A stretch of DNA of 64,000 nucleotides from Hypomesus transpacificus (Eukaryota; Chordata; Actinopteri; Osmeriformes; Osmeridae), in the NCBI RefSeq assembly GCF_021917145.1, contig NC_061067.1, forward strand, positions 3,971,889-4,035,888. The letters run 5' to 3'. Made by a program: the position numbers and the translations under genes. Shown here piece by piece: positions 46,690 to 61,877 of the stretch. The notes beneath the pieces were generated by a model. That model worked only from the letters and a program-made list of their open reading frames with translations. It did not search any database and had not been told where the DNA came from. Position 1 is the stretch's first letter, and each line of letters opens with the position of its first letter.

Positions 46690-48212
46690 AAAGATATTCT
46701 AGATCATTACTACTAAGAGTAGACTTCCCAGGATTCCCTCAGGACCCAGAGGTATCTCTGCATACTGCTTGACAGAAAGACACATCTCTGATTAAAATAT
46801 ATGTACAGGGCTGGTGTAAAACACTGTGCTAACCCCCAGTGGAGCACTTTATAAAATATACTGTATGTTATTATTATGAGTGTTATAAGACTGAATTGGT
46901 CCAACTCATTCCTCAGTGAAAACAACGCCCACCCATGCTGTCGGACTGTTCCTTTTCTGTTGGCATAGGAGGCAGGAGCCATGTGTGGTTGGTGGTCATG
47001 TTTCTAGAAGTAGGAGGAGCCAGAATGGAACCCCCAGGACGGTCGAGGGAGAGAAGGAAGAAGTCATATCATGGAGCCAAGTTGTGACCAAAGCCTAGTT
47101 CCACTAGAACGTTCTAATCAGCTGCTGTCAGATCTGAAGAGGGACCTCAGACTGAGACATCGTCTAGAGATAAGTCGCTACCATGTCAAGTTATTCTCAT
47201 TGATTAACATCTTTGGTGATCAAAAACCCACTTTAATTTAGCTAGGGCTGGTTATATTAATCTCTTAAATCCCATCTGTAATACATGAACTCATCAGAGA
47301 GTGAACACTGTGTCACCTTCATACTGCCAAGAGAGATAGATGGAGGGTGATAGAGAAAGGGACTGAAAGAAAGGGAATAGACAGGAAAGGCCTAACAGAA
47401 TACGAGTCTGGCAAAAATGCGGATGCGTTGCAATACAAATATACAGAAGTAAATTGTAAGAATATGTATTACTCAACAAGCAAATCATCGGCACAAGGGA
47501 ACAAGGAAACTGTGAATGGTGCAAAAGAAAAGTCATTAGAAAAAGATCCAAGCTACCTAACCAAACAGATCGACAATAAACACATGGGGTGGCACCCGCT
47601 CCTAGTCTGGACAGATAGATGGTGGATTGGTCAGGAAAAGATGCACGAATGATGACGGATGACAGGCCAGTCGTGGAAGGACACCTGAATGGTTGGATGA
47701 GAGTGAGAAATGGGACAACACAACAAAACAAAAGAAACCTTAATGCAGGACGAGGGAGGACAAAGATCCAGCAAATTTCAAACAGAAACTATAGCGTGAG
47801 AGTAAAAGAGAGAGGGACAGAGAGAGGGACAGAGAGAGAGAGAGGCATTTAGAAAGAGAGTGAGGCAGCAGAGCTACAGGGTGATGGTTTTTTCCATCGT
47901 CTGTGTTTGATCTGGGATTCCTCAAGTGTTCCAGCGCTGAAACATCTTCATCTCGATCTGTCAGAGGAAGGAAAGGAAAGAGAGAGGGAGGCAAGGAGAA
48001 AGAGGGAGAGAAAGGGAGGGAGAGATAAAGAGCAAGCAACTGGGAGAGAACGGGAGAAGGAGAAGTGAAGATACGAAAGACAGATATATTGAGGGAGAGA
48101 GAGAGAGGAGGGAGGGACCTCCTCAGATGTTGCTCAGTGTAAAGTGTGATGCTTCTATAAATACCTGCCCTGAATTTTCTAAAGTAACACAGAGCCACCA
48201 CCACCATGCACG

Positions 48213-48213
<1 letters not shown>

Positions 48214-48295
<82 letters not shown>
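48214..48295. repeat. (CA)n microsatellite, about 80 bp
   Basis: An uninterrupted CA run, likely polymorphic. Confidence 0.95.
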
Positions 48296-48298
<3 letters not shown>

Positions 48299-49365
48299 TT
48301 GTTGTAAAGCATGTCTCATCTTTTCATCACCTACATTCAGACTGGAGAATTAGCGCCTGTGAGAAGCACCACTGTGTGGTACAAGTCAGCTCCTACTGGC
48401 GGGCTGATCCATCACTACTCTGTCTCACTGTATAATACCTGTCTCCTACACAACCACGTTTAATCCCTTTACTGTTGCATGCGCCCATCTGTGTGATGGT
48501 GTGTGTGTGTAATTGTGTGTGTTAGTCAGCATCGGATAGTGTGTGCTTTTCAACTACAGGCCACAATATATGAAATATGGGGAGGTCCAGATTTTCATTT
48601 GAAGGGTTTCTTGCTGCTAAGACTAGCATGATGTAATCTTCTCAGCGAGTCACTGAACTGGATCCAATATGACAGCAGCTAACTATCATATAACAGATAC
48701 AGTAGTAGACAGGAACACTGCAGCTGCAGAATAGACTACATCAAATAATAAGGGAAGTATAGTATGATTGTTGAGTGGTTTAACACCAGCTACGAGGGTC
48801 TAACATCCATTCTCCTGTCAGCTACTCTCCAACTCTCTCTGAGAAAACAGGCAGAAAAAAAATACTGCAAAGAATTACCATGGTAACCGCTCCTGATTGG
48901 CGCAGTTCTCTCTCCACGCCAATCCCTACCCAGAATCCCCTCTGGTCCACGGGCGTTTGGAGGCGGCTCCCAGAAGGCAGAGCGTTGCAAGGTTAAATCG
49001 TTCCTTTGTGTCTGGATTACCCGCCAGGTTTCTCACCGGCGACCCGTGTCTCTCTGTCCCCGAGAGTGTGTGTTTTTTTAGCTGTGTGTTTATGTGCATA
49101 TAGGTGTGTTTGTGTGTGTATATGAGAGAGAATGTTTTTTGGGGGGGGCTGTAGATGTGTGTGTATATGTGAGAAGAAGGTTTGTGTGTGAGTAGGTGCG
49201 AGAGTGTGAGTGTTGGTGTGTACAAGAGAAAGAGTATTAAGTGTCTTGTGTGTAAAGGCCTTCGACAACTTAGACGGCTCTCTCTTTCTCCTTCTAGTAG
49301 GCCTTCTGTCTCTCTATCTCTTTATCAGATACCTCCCCCTCTATAGCCCCCACCACTGTCTAGCT

Positions 49366-49630
<265 letters not shown>

Positions 49631-51231
49631 ACACACCTCATGTGTGAAACACAGACATGGCTGAGCATGCTGAAGGTGTGTGTGTATGTCATGACGACAC
49701 TGACTTCATTTAACACCTCTGGTGAAATACACTCTTTACATCTACCTATCTGTGTGTCTGTTTGTCTGTCTCAGTAACTCTAGCCTGACAGAATTCTAGA
49801 GCAGACTCACAGAAGAGGAGTCACTTCTTGATGTGGTCAGACAGGCAACAAATAGACAAGTAAACACACAGACATACACACACACAAAGACTCTTTCTCA
49901 CTCTCTCTCTCTTTTTCTAGCATAACACATTATCATGAACCTGACACACCCAAATATAGAGATGGACAGAGTCAGAGAGGAAGAGGAAAGGGTGAAGAGG
50001 AGGATAGGTGATGAGTGTATGCTGGCTGACAGCTATGCCCTTTGAGAGGAAAATAAGGCTGTTTGATTGGCTGATGCATGGGACATCCTGACTGGTTGTT
50101 TGCCCTGTGCTCTAAGCCAATGACTGGTTTGTTTGAGCATGTCCAGAGGACTCCGACATGCAGAACAAATGACCAAGATCCATGAGACAGGATGGAGGGA
50201 TGGAAAAAGAATGCAGAAAGATAGAGATGAAAAGGAAGACACACAGAAAGTAAGTAAAAGGGATTGAGATGGACAGACACAGTTGGAGGGGGGAAGAGAG
50301 GAATATAGGAATGCAACTTCTATGTGGACGATTTATATACTGAAGGGAAAACTCTCTATAAAACACACATGGATATGTGCACACGCACGGCTTTACAACA
50401 TAATAGATCAACAGAGTTCTTAAACCAGCAAAGCTACAGACTCATGTGAACTGAAGCAGACTGGATGGAGCTCACTAGTGACCAGAGCCCCCCCTTCACA
50501 CAAACCCATACACACACACACACACACACACACACATCCAGACACACACACACAAACACACACAAACAGACACAGACACACACCCAGGCACTCACACACA
50601 CATTGGCGCTACTGTCACTCCTGCTAATTGCTTGCAAAAGCTCTAGAATTTCTGGTCATCAAGGCCCATTTCAGCCAATCAGGGACCTGTCACAACATTG
50701 TCTAAGCGCTTAGGTAAAGCTAAAAGTTATTATTATAAACTGTTGTGTAAATATGGAATTTCCAATATAGGTTGGCTGTGCAGTGCATATGTGTGTGACT
50801 GCAAGCCAGAGGGCAGGGTAATAATAAAAAGACAAATCTAATTAGAAGAACATGAGTCAGTTAAGGCCTCCATCCCTCTTACTCTTATGGTAGTTTAATC
50901 CCCTCAAAGACAATTTGTATTCTATTGATGTCTCTTTTTCTCGCCTTTCTTCTCTCTGTACACCCGTACACCTTTTCTCCCTCCTCTCCAGATATCTCCT
51001 GTCCTCTCACGGTCCCTCTGAGATGCAGTTTTAACTCGCATCTTAAAAAACTTCTTTCAACAAGATATCGTTCAGTTGGAGCATTTAAAACAGTGTTGCT
51101 TCTGAAACCAGTCTCAGTCCAGAGCTGGACCTGCCTCAATCTCCCTTCTCTCTGATTAAGTCTCCACACACTCTCATCAAGACACAAATTGAATTTATAT
51201 TCTCCGGAGGGATGTACGTGTGTGTGTGTTT

Positions 51232-51247
51232 GGGGGGGGGGGGGGGG
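51232..51247. repeat. poly-G tract, 16 bases
   Basis: A homopolymer G run following a GT run. Confidence 0.9.
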
Positions 51248-51647
51248 TTCTCTATAATCTTTACACGCCTCCCTCATCCTCCTTTTTGTCTAACCTGCCA
51301 GTCAAAAGCAGGGGGAGTAAAATGTCACAGAAAGAGAGAGAACAGAGAGAGAGAAACCAAGGGAAGCTGGAAGAGAGAGACCTTCTCTAATGTTGCTCTG
51401 TGTAAAGAGTGTACGTGATGCCTGTTAATGTATAAAAATGTGACACACTCACATCTACGCACAATGTTGGTGATCGGATAACATCTTAATTACTTATAAT
51501 GAAGATCCCTCCAGCCCATCTAGACAGACAAGAACCACAAATAGCCTCATCTGGAATTAACATGCACAAACACACCCTCAAAACACACAGCAGTTCCAGG
51601 CCCATTGGCAGAACAGAGAGAGGGAAGACGGTATAACATACACACAC

Positions 51648-51678
<31 letters not shown>

Positions 51679-52426
51679 AGGGAAGGTATTATCACTGAAG
51701 TAAACATGGTTATCAGCTGATGAGGCGGAGTAGAAACAGCTGTACACAGCCTCCCAGTGTGGAGAATAAATACACAACGACGACCACTCTATCCAAATGT
51801 TGAGGTTTATTTGAAACCCACTGTCAGTAAATGTACATGGAAACACGGTGTATAAAGAACCCCCCCCATCTCCCGATCCTTCCCAGTGCACATACTGGTG
51901 GAGGGTGTGTGTGTGTGTCAGTACCTCCCCTCCACCCCCAGCTCATGCTCAGCAGCTTGTTCAATGGCCCGGTGGACGACCCTAACTTCTTCCTGGGTCA
52001 AAGTTCGCTCCATGTGGCGGTAGAACGATTCTGTAGCAGTGGCTCTGTCTCTGGGTCCTGGGGGGAGGAAGGGGGGTATTTTAGTGGATGAGAGGTATTG
52101 GAATTTGTGTCACATGGCTTGTGACAAGCACATCTTGTTGTCCTGCTTGTCCTCAGAGAGAAGGGTAGGTCAGATATGGAATATTCTAATACTACTATAT
52201 TATGGACACAAACACATGTAAACATGGCCACACATAATAACACAAGCCCCTGTCTGAGGAATATGTGAATGAGGATTAACAGAGAGAAGAGAAGGATGGG
52301 GGGGAGTGAAAGAGCAGTGGCAGTAGTGTATTTTAGTGATATAAGACTTCAGAAGACCCATGTAGCCTGAACTTGGTGTGCGTGTGTGTTTATGATGTGT
52401 GTTGTAGAACATGTGCGTGTGTCTTG

Positions 52427-52458
<32 letters not shown>

Positions 52459-52727
52459 ATGAAGAGAGTCTCTGAACCACACACAAAGCAAAATTGCTGA
52501 GGAGAGGATGTGTGAGGCTGGGGATTTCTACCAACCTCTCCAGGGGTGCCTTGTATCGTCCCACACACACAAGCACATACACACCCACACACAAGCACAC
52601 ACACACACACAAGCACACACACCCACACAAGCACATACACACTATAACTCTCTCATTTGGCAACTTCAAATCAGCCTCTTCCTGTGAAGTCACACACAAT
52701 GAAGATGATTCCGTCTCCATTTATACC

Positions 52728-52761
<34 letters not shown>

Positions 52762-53804
52762 ACTGTGTGTGTGAGTGAGTGTGTGTATGCGAGTGTTTGT
52801 GTGAAGCAGAGCAGACCTGCAGCTCATTACCAACAGCAAAGATGAGAGAGAAGCGAGGAGAGGCGAGGAGGAGAAGGGAGGAGAAAAGGGAGCAGGAGGA
52901 GAGGCGAGGAGGAGGAGGAGAAGAGAGGAAGGTCTGGAGACTGGCCTGATGTTTAATCGGAAGCACTTGAGGTTAAACGACAACCGATCCCCTCTTTTCA
53001 TCTCCCGTCTCTCTCTCACTGAGACAGGAGGATAGATTACATTTTTCCATCTTTTCACGCCGTGACTGAGTACAGATGGTTCTTGGGATGGGGAGGGGGG
53101 TGTACCAGGGCAGGGGGAGGAGAAGACGAAATGGAGAGGGGGAGGAGAGAGAGGGGGATGAGAGAGAGGGGGAGGAGGGAAGGAGAAGTGGTAGACTGTA
53201 TATGAAAGAAGAGTCTGCATCCCCCATAAGCCCCTCCCTTAACCTGGGAGGGTGACCTCCAACACACTGGGAGGTGTGTGTGTGTGTATGTATGTATGTG
53301 TGTGTGTGTGTGTGTGTATGCATGTGTGAGCCTGACTGTCAGATGATGAAAGATCATCTGTTTAGGTGTGGAGAGATATAATTGGTGTGTGTGACCTCAC
53401 AAGACAAGGAAACACCAGGTGAAGAGAAATCAATTAACCCAACAGGGAGAGGGAGGAGGGAGGAGGGAGAGATGGAATGAGGGAGGAAAGGGAGAGAGAT
53501 GGAGGAAGTGTGAGAGATGGAGAGAGGGAGTATTGGAGAGACAGATGGAGAAAAGGAAATAAAGAGAGATGGCACGAGAAAAAAAAGAGAGAGAAATAGA
53601 GAGAGAGGGGTGAAATGCCAAATATAGATGAGTTTTTTTAATTAATAGTCAGTGAGGATGATGCTGTGGAAAGTGCCAGAAACGCAGACAGCTACTGACC
53701 TCCACACACACATCGGACTGTTGCTGACTTCTCTTCCTTCTCTTCCTCTCTTTTTGACTCTCTGAATCCCTGTTCTTCTACACCCATCACCCGCTCTATC
53801 AATA

Positions 53805-54205
53805 TATACTCAGTATAGTACAGCAGTATGGTATAGTATTGTAGTACAGTAGTGCAGTATACTAGTATAGTATAGTACAGTAGTGTAATAAAGTAGTATA
53901 GTATAGTACAGTACAGTAGTATAGCACAGTAGTATAGTATTGTACAGTATTTTAATAAAGTAGTATAGTATAGTAGTATAGTACAGTACAGTATTATAGC
54001 ACAGTAGTATTGTATCATACAGTAGTATAGTATAGTAGTATAGTACAGTACTGTAGTATAGTATAGTAGTATAGTACAGTACAATACAGTACAGTAGTAT
54101 ATTAGTATTGTATAGTACAGTAGTATAGTATAGTAGTATAGTAGAGTACAATACAGTAGTCTAGTAGTATTGTATAGTACTGTAGTATAGTACAGCATTA
54201 TAGTC
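53805..54205. repeat. AGTATAGTACAGT minisatellite, about 400 bp
   Basis: A degenerate array built from 5-bp modules AGTAT, AGTAC and AGTAG in varying order. It is AT-rich and purine/pyrimidine mixed. The tyrosine/leucine-rich frame on the minus strand (YYTTVLYY) is an artefact. Confidence 0.9.
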
Positions 54206-55694
54206 ATATGCTGTTTTAGAAGCAGCCTTCCATCCAACCTTCCCAGGCGATAATGGAAAAATAAATTATTCAGAGATGGAGAGAGAACATCGAAAAGATA
54301 ATCAATAGCGTTTGGCAACGTCGAAGGCCTAGTTAGAGAAATGACATTTGTTGTTTCAGTCCCTCTCTCCTCTCCTCCCTCTCTCCCCCTCCCGTCTGTC
54401 TAGGCAGAGGCAGAGACAGAGTCTGACATTTCAATGCGTTAGCACAGGTGTTCAATTATTCACCAGACTGAAGCACAACAGCGATACCCACACAACAACT
54501 GGTTTTACTGGAGCAGCCTCCTGCTTATTGGCCTGCTGGCTACCTTTACATGTAGGGTCGAGGCTGGAAGAAGAAGGTGAAGTGTAGAGGAAGAGGAAAG
54601 GGGCAGAGAACAGGGGCAGCGTGCGACACACAGGGGGGGAGCGCACGGTGGAGATGTGGACAACACAGCTTCAAATTTAGAGAGGCCTTTAACCATTGAC
54701 TAAAGGATATTACACAAACCTCTCTGTCTCTCAGACACACATTCACACACACACACCCACACACACACACACACACACGTGTGCCCAAACACAACACACA
54801 CACACGTGTGCGCAAACACAACACACACACAAGTGTGCACAAACACAACACACACGCACAAGTGTGCACAAACACAACACACACACACACTTGTGCAGCC
54901 ACTCAAGCCTGTAAATCTATCATTCCCAAAGGGGGTCTATCAGAGTAGCGAGGAGCACTCAGAACCTGCTCCATCTCTGCAGGGGGGACATCTGACACAC
55001 ACATCAAGACAGAAACAAAGTGCACATACAAACAAATGTACCTTTTACCTTCTACTTGTGAGTGAATCCATCACCCACACACACAATACAGTGTATTTTC
55101 TCTCTCTACTATTTTTAAAAGCCTTATCGTATTATGAGTCATGTTTTGCTCTCCACGTAGCAGACCCGGCTCTGTGTTCCTGTGGATTCAGAAACAGGAA
55201 GCTGTTTGGACCTGTCTGTTTCACTCTCAATGAAAGAACCAATACTACATCCCTATTAGCATACATTACCATTTCTTTCTACTCTGTCTCCTCCCCCAAA
55301 CACCTTTCTCTCCCTCTCCCTCTCTTTTTTTCTTGCTGTTGTTCTATGAGATTGGGTAATTTTGCTGCATCAAATCTGCCTTCTCATACCAAAACACTCA
55401 CACAAGTCCTGTGAGACACACACACTGACACACACACACTCACACACACTCACACACAGCCAAACTATCTGGGGCCACGTGGTCTGCCTGACAGTTCTGT
55501 AGGAAAAGACAGGATCACATTGTTCTGAAGAGAGATGGAGGGAGAGACTGTGGAAGGGAAAGAAAGATGGATGGAGAGATGGAGGCATGGAAAGAGGTGT
55601 AGGGTTTCCTTCAGAGAGAGAGAGAGGAGAGAGAGAAAGAGAAAGGGGAGGTAGAGATAGAGGGAGAGAGACAGAGGAGAGATAGAGTGAGCGA

Positions 55695-55705
<11 letters not shown>

Positions 55706-55782
<77 letters not shown>
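55706..55782. repeat. (GA)n microsatellite
   Basis: A pure GA run of about 77 bp following a GT run. Confidence 0.95.
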
Positions 55783-55788
<6 letters not shown>

Positions 55789-56203
55789 TGCTGCAACAGA
55801 AAAGGCAGTTAGAGAAGCCTGTCTGTGAATCTGAGAGGAGAGAACTGGAGTAACATGACACTCCCTGATGGAGGGAGTTTAGAGAGGGGGGAGGAGGAGG
55901 AGAGAGGGAGGTGGAGGCCAGAGGGGGTAGGAGGGGGGACAAGAGAGCACGGGGAGAGGAAGTTCCCAGGGAGGAGGATAGATGGATGAAAAACATCTGC
56001 CATTAAGCCCCCCCCCCGCTCCTCCACCCATGTATTTCTCTTTCTCTGTCTCCTCTCTCTCCCCCACTCCCTGTACAGCCCCACCCACCCACTCTCCCTC
56101 TCTCTCTCTCTCCTTCCTCCTTTCCACACACCCACCCTCTATCTTTCTCTCCTCCCTTCCATCTCCATCCTCCCCCCCCGCCCCTCCACCTCTCCTCTCC
56201 TCT

Positions 56204-56221
56204 CCCCCCCCCCCCCCCCCC
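56204..56221. repeat. poly-C tract
   Basis: About 17 C residues inside a long pyrimidine-rich stretch (56,030-56,240). Confidence 0.9.
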
Positions 56222-56610
56222 TCCACCGGCCCAGCCCTTTCTTTTTTCTCCTTTTGTAAGCGGATTTGTCTGAGACCTGGCGCTCATTCCTGATGAAATG
56301 ATTAAGGGAGGGTAGAGAAGAAAGAGAGAAACCTGTTCCCTTCATCAATATTGGCGTGGAACAAAGGTGACAGACCAATCAATCTGCATCCGGTTAAACA
56401 CTTCTGATTGGCTGTCTGGACCCCAGGCAGACGCCGTACTTCCTGTTCAATCCCACTGCTAGCCTGGATAACTGAGGAACTAGGAGGTGGAGGGGATAGG
56501 AGGCTAACAGTTAGGAGACAAGAGTGTCTGGTGACGACCTAGGGCAGAGTCTAGACAGAACACTTTGTACAGAAGATGTAACAATGTAAAGTTAGCTTCT
56601 AATAGAATCC

Positions 56611-56649
<39 letters not shown>

Positions 56650-59600
56650 TGTCCTCCTGTGTTTTAAGGCCCTGGATTTCTCCTCTCGGAGAACGACTAG
56701 CAGAGACAAAATCATATGTTCCTAATGAAAGAGACAGAGATAGAAATTCTCTAATGATGAGAGGAGGGGTGGAATACGGAGGGGGGCTAGAGGCTCACGA
56801 CAAGAGAAAGAACGTAAATTATTAAGTTTTCTGTCACAGAAGAGAACAAGCATGTCTATCAATGGAGAATTGGGGGGATGGAGGGACAGAGAGATAGAGG
56901 GATGGAGGGAGAGATGACAATGATGAGTATTCCCTTGTTCAAGAGCAAATATAGCCTCCCACAGAGTTGTGGGATACAGAAAAGGAGGTTAGATGTTCAG
57001 TACGAACAAAACATGCACAGTGTGACTGAGTGTGCTCATCTGATGTGGGTGTGAGCGAAAGAAAGATAGGAGATAAATAACGTGTTAAAAACAAGGAGAT
57101 GGAGTGAGAATCAAAGAGGAGTGTCTGTGCATTGAAGACAGGAAGGAGGCCGAGACACAGCAAGAAATACAGCAGAGAGAGAGAGAGAGAGTTACCTCCC
57201 CCCATAAGGGATTTTGGTATTTGCTGTTATGACCGTTACCACCGGTGGGACCTGCGGATGGGCTCAGTAATAACATACATAAAACCTGCTGCTACTGCTC
57301 CCCTCTCTCCTTCTCCATCCGTCCCTCTCTACTCCTCCCTCCCTCCATCTCTCCTTCCATCTCTCCCTCCCTTCCTCCCTCTCTCCCTCCCTCCCTCCCT
57401 CTCTCCATCCCTCTCACCTTCCACCTCCTTCCTTCTCCCTCCGTCTCTCTCTCTCTCTTTACATCCTTCTTTCTACACGTGTGTGTGTGTGGTTGGTGTG
57501 TGTGTGTGTTTGGTGTGTGTAGGTCAGTAAGGGGTAAATCCCCCCCTTCCCCCCACAGTATGTTTGAATTCAGCCTGCAGGACAGAGAAACATATTACTG
57601 TAGGGGTTGAGAGAGACCAGGAGATACACACAGCTCTCTCTCTCTCTCCCTCTCTCTATCTCTCTCTCTCTCTTTCTCTCTCACACACACACCAGGCAGT
57701 CTATACATTTATACTCCCACTCAAACATCCATCCATCAGAAATCAAACAGGAAGTGCCCCACAGCCTCATCCATTACTTCCTGCTGGGACTAAAACTCAA
57801 TGCCCTCGATAACAAACCCGACTATTTGGAAGCACCCGCTGTGGTTTGATAGCTATCAAATATGGATTTATAAATAGTGCAAATGCCATTATATTTCCTG
57901 CAAGACAAATGTGTGACACTTGTGTCACATTGTGACACACAAGTGTGTGTGTGTGTGGGCCTGTATGATGTTTGTGTAGTACTGCCTTTTTTGCCACCTG
58001 TTAGATGAGGAACTCACTCTTTTCAGCATGTGCCATATGTATGTATGTGGGACTGTATATGTGTAGGCGTGTGTGTGCGTATGCGTGTGTATATGTGTGT
58101 GTAGAGTCACTGCTGCCAGCTCATAATTAATAGTTGATACAAGGTGTGTCTGGGTGAGTGTGACAGCCTCTATTCATCTAACCTGGAGCCACTACCACAG
58201 TGAGAGAGAGGGGTGGAGAGAGGGATGGAGGGAGAGATGGAGGGATGCAAGGAGAGATGGAGGGATGGAGGGAGAGATGGAGGGAGAGATGGAGGGATCA
58301 AGAAAGTGATGGGGGAGAGATGGAGGGATGGAGAGAGTGATGGGGGGGAGGGAGAGAGTGATGGGGGAGGGAGAAAGGGAGGTGGGTGGTCCTCCAGAGT
58401 GAGTATTTCTCACAATGATAACTCTGTATAGCTTGTATGTGTGTGTTGAATACAAATCGGAATGTCGTGACTATGATTTGAAAAAAACTAAGCTTTACTG
58501 GATCCTGCTTCCACCATCTCTCTCTCTCTCTCTCTAACTCTCTCCATAACTCTCTCTCTCCACTTTCTTTGTAACACTCTCTCTCTCCATCTCTCTCTGT
58601 AACTCTCTCTCTCTCTAACTCTCTCTCCATTTCTCTCTAAAACTCTCTCTCTCTAACTCTCTCTCTCCCGCAAGGATTACCACCAGCACGATCCATACTC
58701 TACAGTCAACACAGCTCTACTACAGAACATGATCTAGGTTACCTAACTGACTACAAAGAACACATGAACACATCTCAACACATGTTCTAAAAGGAGCTCC
58801 TCAGGTGGTCTGCTGGGTAGATGGTGTTCCAGAACTGTTCTAAGGCCAGTTGGAGTTTCCACTCTCTAAAGGTTAATGTGATCAAATGGTGAACCAGCAC
58901 GTAGCGGATCATTGGCCGTGATCTCATCTGACCCCTCTGTTTGCAGTCGCCCAACGACACTCATTACCCATAATGCAGTGGGAGGGTATGTAGATGAGGT
59001 TGACATCTAGCAGGTGATTGGTTCAGAGCTGGATAATACCCCTACAGTTATCTCAGTGAATTATTTAGGGTATATTTATTTTATCGCTGCCGGTTTCGAC
59101 ATTGATCTTTCCGTGGCATTAATTGCTTGTTAAACGTTGTACTTGCCCTTTCTAAAGAGATAGAATTTTCACCGTTCCAGTTTAACTGTTTCTAGTCTGT
59201 CTTACTTCTGGGTGCTTCTATGATGCACAAGCCACCTGTTATTAGAGCTCTTCCTCTCCCTCTGAACACTCCACGACCTTCATGGATAAATATCAACCAT
59301 CGAGTTAATTAGTTAAAATTAATAATACTACATCTTTAATTATGCCCTCCTAATAATGACACATTGCGACAGGACACACACACCGTCACTCAATCGCCAT
59401 CTTCTGTGGGATGTGTGGTGTGTGAGAGGCGGAGTGTGTGTGTGTGTGTGTGTGAGCGAGTGTGCTTGTCAGAAGCAATAACACGCATACACTAGCACCG
59501 AAACAAACACATACACTCACCTCCCACACCAAGTACACACACATACTTACACACACCAGTTGCATTGTGGGTATTCTCCGTGGCGGGCGCCATAAATGTT

Positions 59601-61877
59601 TAATCTGACGTTGGTCAGCGTTCCTGGAGATCAATACACCCCTGCCATGCAGCAAGGAGTTATGGGTGATTGTGTGGACAGGAGTGCAGCACGGTGTTAT
59701 TGAGGTCAGGTCTGTGAGGATGAACAGCATGCACATGTGTATGTGTGATTGCTAAGGTGTGTGTGGGGGAACACGTGTATGTGTGTGTGTGTTTGTGTGT
59801 TTTCCTCTGAGCCTTTTTCAAAACCCATGGCTGGCTCTCTCCTTCTATTTGCATAAACAGATGAATTGAGCAATCAAACACGCCGCTCGCCAATCGTCCC
59901 CGCCCGCCATTTTGTGCCTTCCAATTATCGTTGGGGTCAGTCATTGTGATTGGAGCTGAGAGAGAGCGCGGGCCGGCGGGCCCTGCTGGGCGCCACCACT
60001 GATCTGAAACCTCATAAGTAAACCTGGGGGGGTGTGAGGGGCTCACGGGACAGGAGGGAGGAGGTGGAGTGGTGGGGCAGGCTGGCTGGCTGGCTGGCAG
60101 AGGTGGAGCAAGAATCAGTAGCCAGAATCTATGGCAACCCTCCCCCTCCCCTCCCCCTCCCCTCCTAAAGCCTTTAACCAAACACTGCTACCCAGAAGCC
60201 CTAGCTGCTAATTAGTGCGCCCCTGTAGCAAATGGATCCAGCTTTTCCCCCGGCAGGGTCCAAAGGGAGTGTGTTTGTGTGACACGTGTGTGTGTGTCTG
60301 TGTGTGTGTGTGTGTGTGTGTGCGTAAAGGGGGGGATTGGGTAGAGGCACTGGGCACCAGGATTCCTGTGTCTGAGGTTTAACCACCGCAAACACACACA
60401 CGCACACACACATGCTCGCATGGACATACACACACACCAATGTCAATAAGCCCAGAGACCCAGAGGAGAGTGACTGTAAACTGGATATCCTTCCTGAGCC
60501 TGATACATGCACACACACACACACACTCACACACACACTCACATACACACACACTCGTAAATACAGACAAAATATTTTCAGGAACCATTTTATCATCACC
60601 AGTTTTTGGTCTCTGTTGCAGATCCAGGACTGGCATGAAACAGAGATTGTGGACCGTGCATGTATCCCCACCATGAAGACACTAAGACCTTAACCAGGAC
60701 CCAGACGACATATTCATAAGCTTAACACGTTAAGTGTCCATCTTTCGTGATGTTGCTAAGTTTGAAAACGGAGTGAGAGAAATACCATGCTAACATGACC
60801 ATGCGAATGTAACCCTAGCCATAATCCCAACCTCTTCTAACCTCCTCTCCTTGTCCTTCCCTGGTCTGAGTGTGTCTAGGGTTCACAGGGAGGATATGAT
60901 GTGGACTCAGGGGAACAGCCTCATGCCATTAGCTCTTGGTTGGATGCATTAAGCCAGCTCTGACCAGACTGGAAATAACGCTGGAACAGGAAGGACCGGG
61001 CAACCATTAAAACAAGAAGACTTCCTATTGGTCCCAGGGAGATGGCCTGGTGGACAGTTTGTGTCTGATTATGTGTGAGTGAGTGAGTGAGTGAGAAGAG
61101 TGTGGGTGTGCGTGAATGTGTGTGTACATGCGTTATAGAAAGTGAATGTGTCCTAATGTGTGTGTTTTTCTGCTTGGCTGGGTCTAAACAGCAGAGCAAC
61201 ATTACCAGGGAGGTGTGTGTGTTTATATAATGGAGGGCTGGAGGTACTATTGTCTATTTGCCATGTTCCTCATCATCACTTTCAAAACCACCGTGAATAG
61301 AACTCACCAGGATTCTCATTACAACATAAAATGACAGGCCTTATCTAATCAATTACCCGCAAGCTTGGTAAGATGAGTGTGTGTGTTTGAAAAGCCAAAG
61401 GTGCTTGGTGTGCTAGGGGTTGTGTTTAGGACAACAATAAGTTGTTGTTTGCTGAGTCTCAAGGCGCACCTATTGTTAGTGGGAGGATGCAGATTGCTTT
61501 CAGCCACGCTATTTAGAAGGATGCAGGCAGGGATTGGGTAATGAGAGACAGAGAGAGAGAGACAGAGAGATAGTCAGAGAGAGAGAGACAGAAACAGAGA
61601 GAGAGAGAGAGACAGAGAGAGAGACAGAGAGAGCTGTCATCGAGTGATTGAGGAGAAGAATACAGCAAATCTCTGTGCAATTAACAATCTGGCAAGGTAA
61701 CCCCCTCCCCCCACACCTCACACCTACCTACGACACACACACACACACACTCACACACAGGGGCCTGCATGACCTAACACTCATCCTTCCAACACACACA
61801 AAATACTACCTCCAAATGGTCCACCCACCTTCATCCCAAAACCGTCTGCACCCCGTTCCCTAATATGAAGCCTCTGA

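Noticed and set aside
53692..54318. 208-codon tyrosine/leucine-rich minus-strand frame
   Set aside because: It follows the AGTAT/AGTAC minisatellite exactly and has no non-repeat domain.
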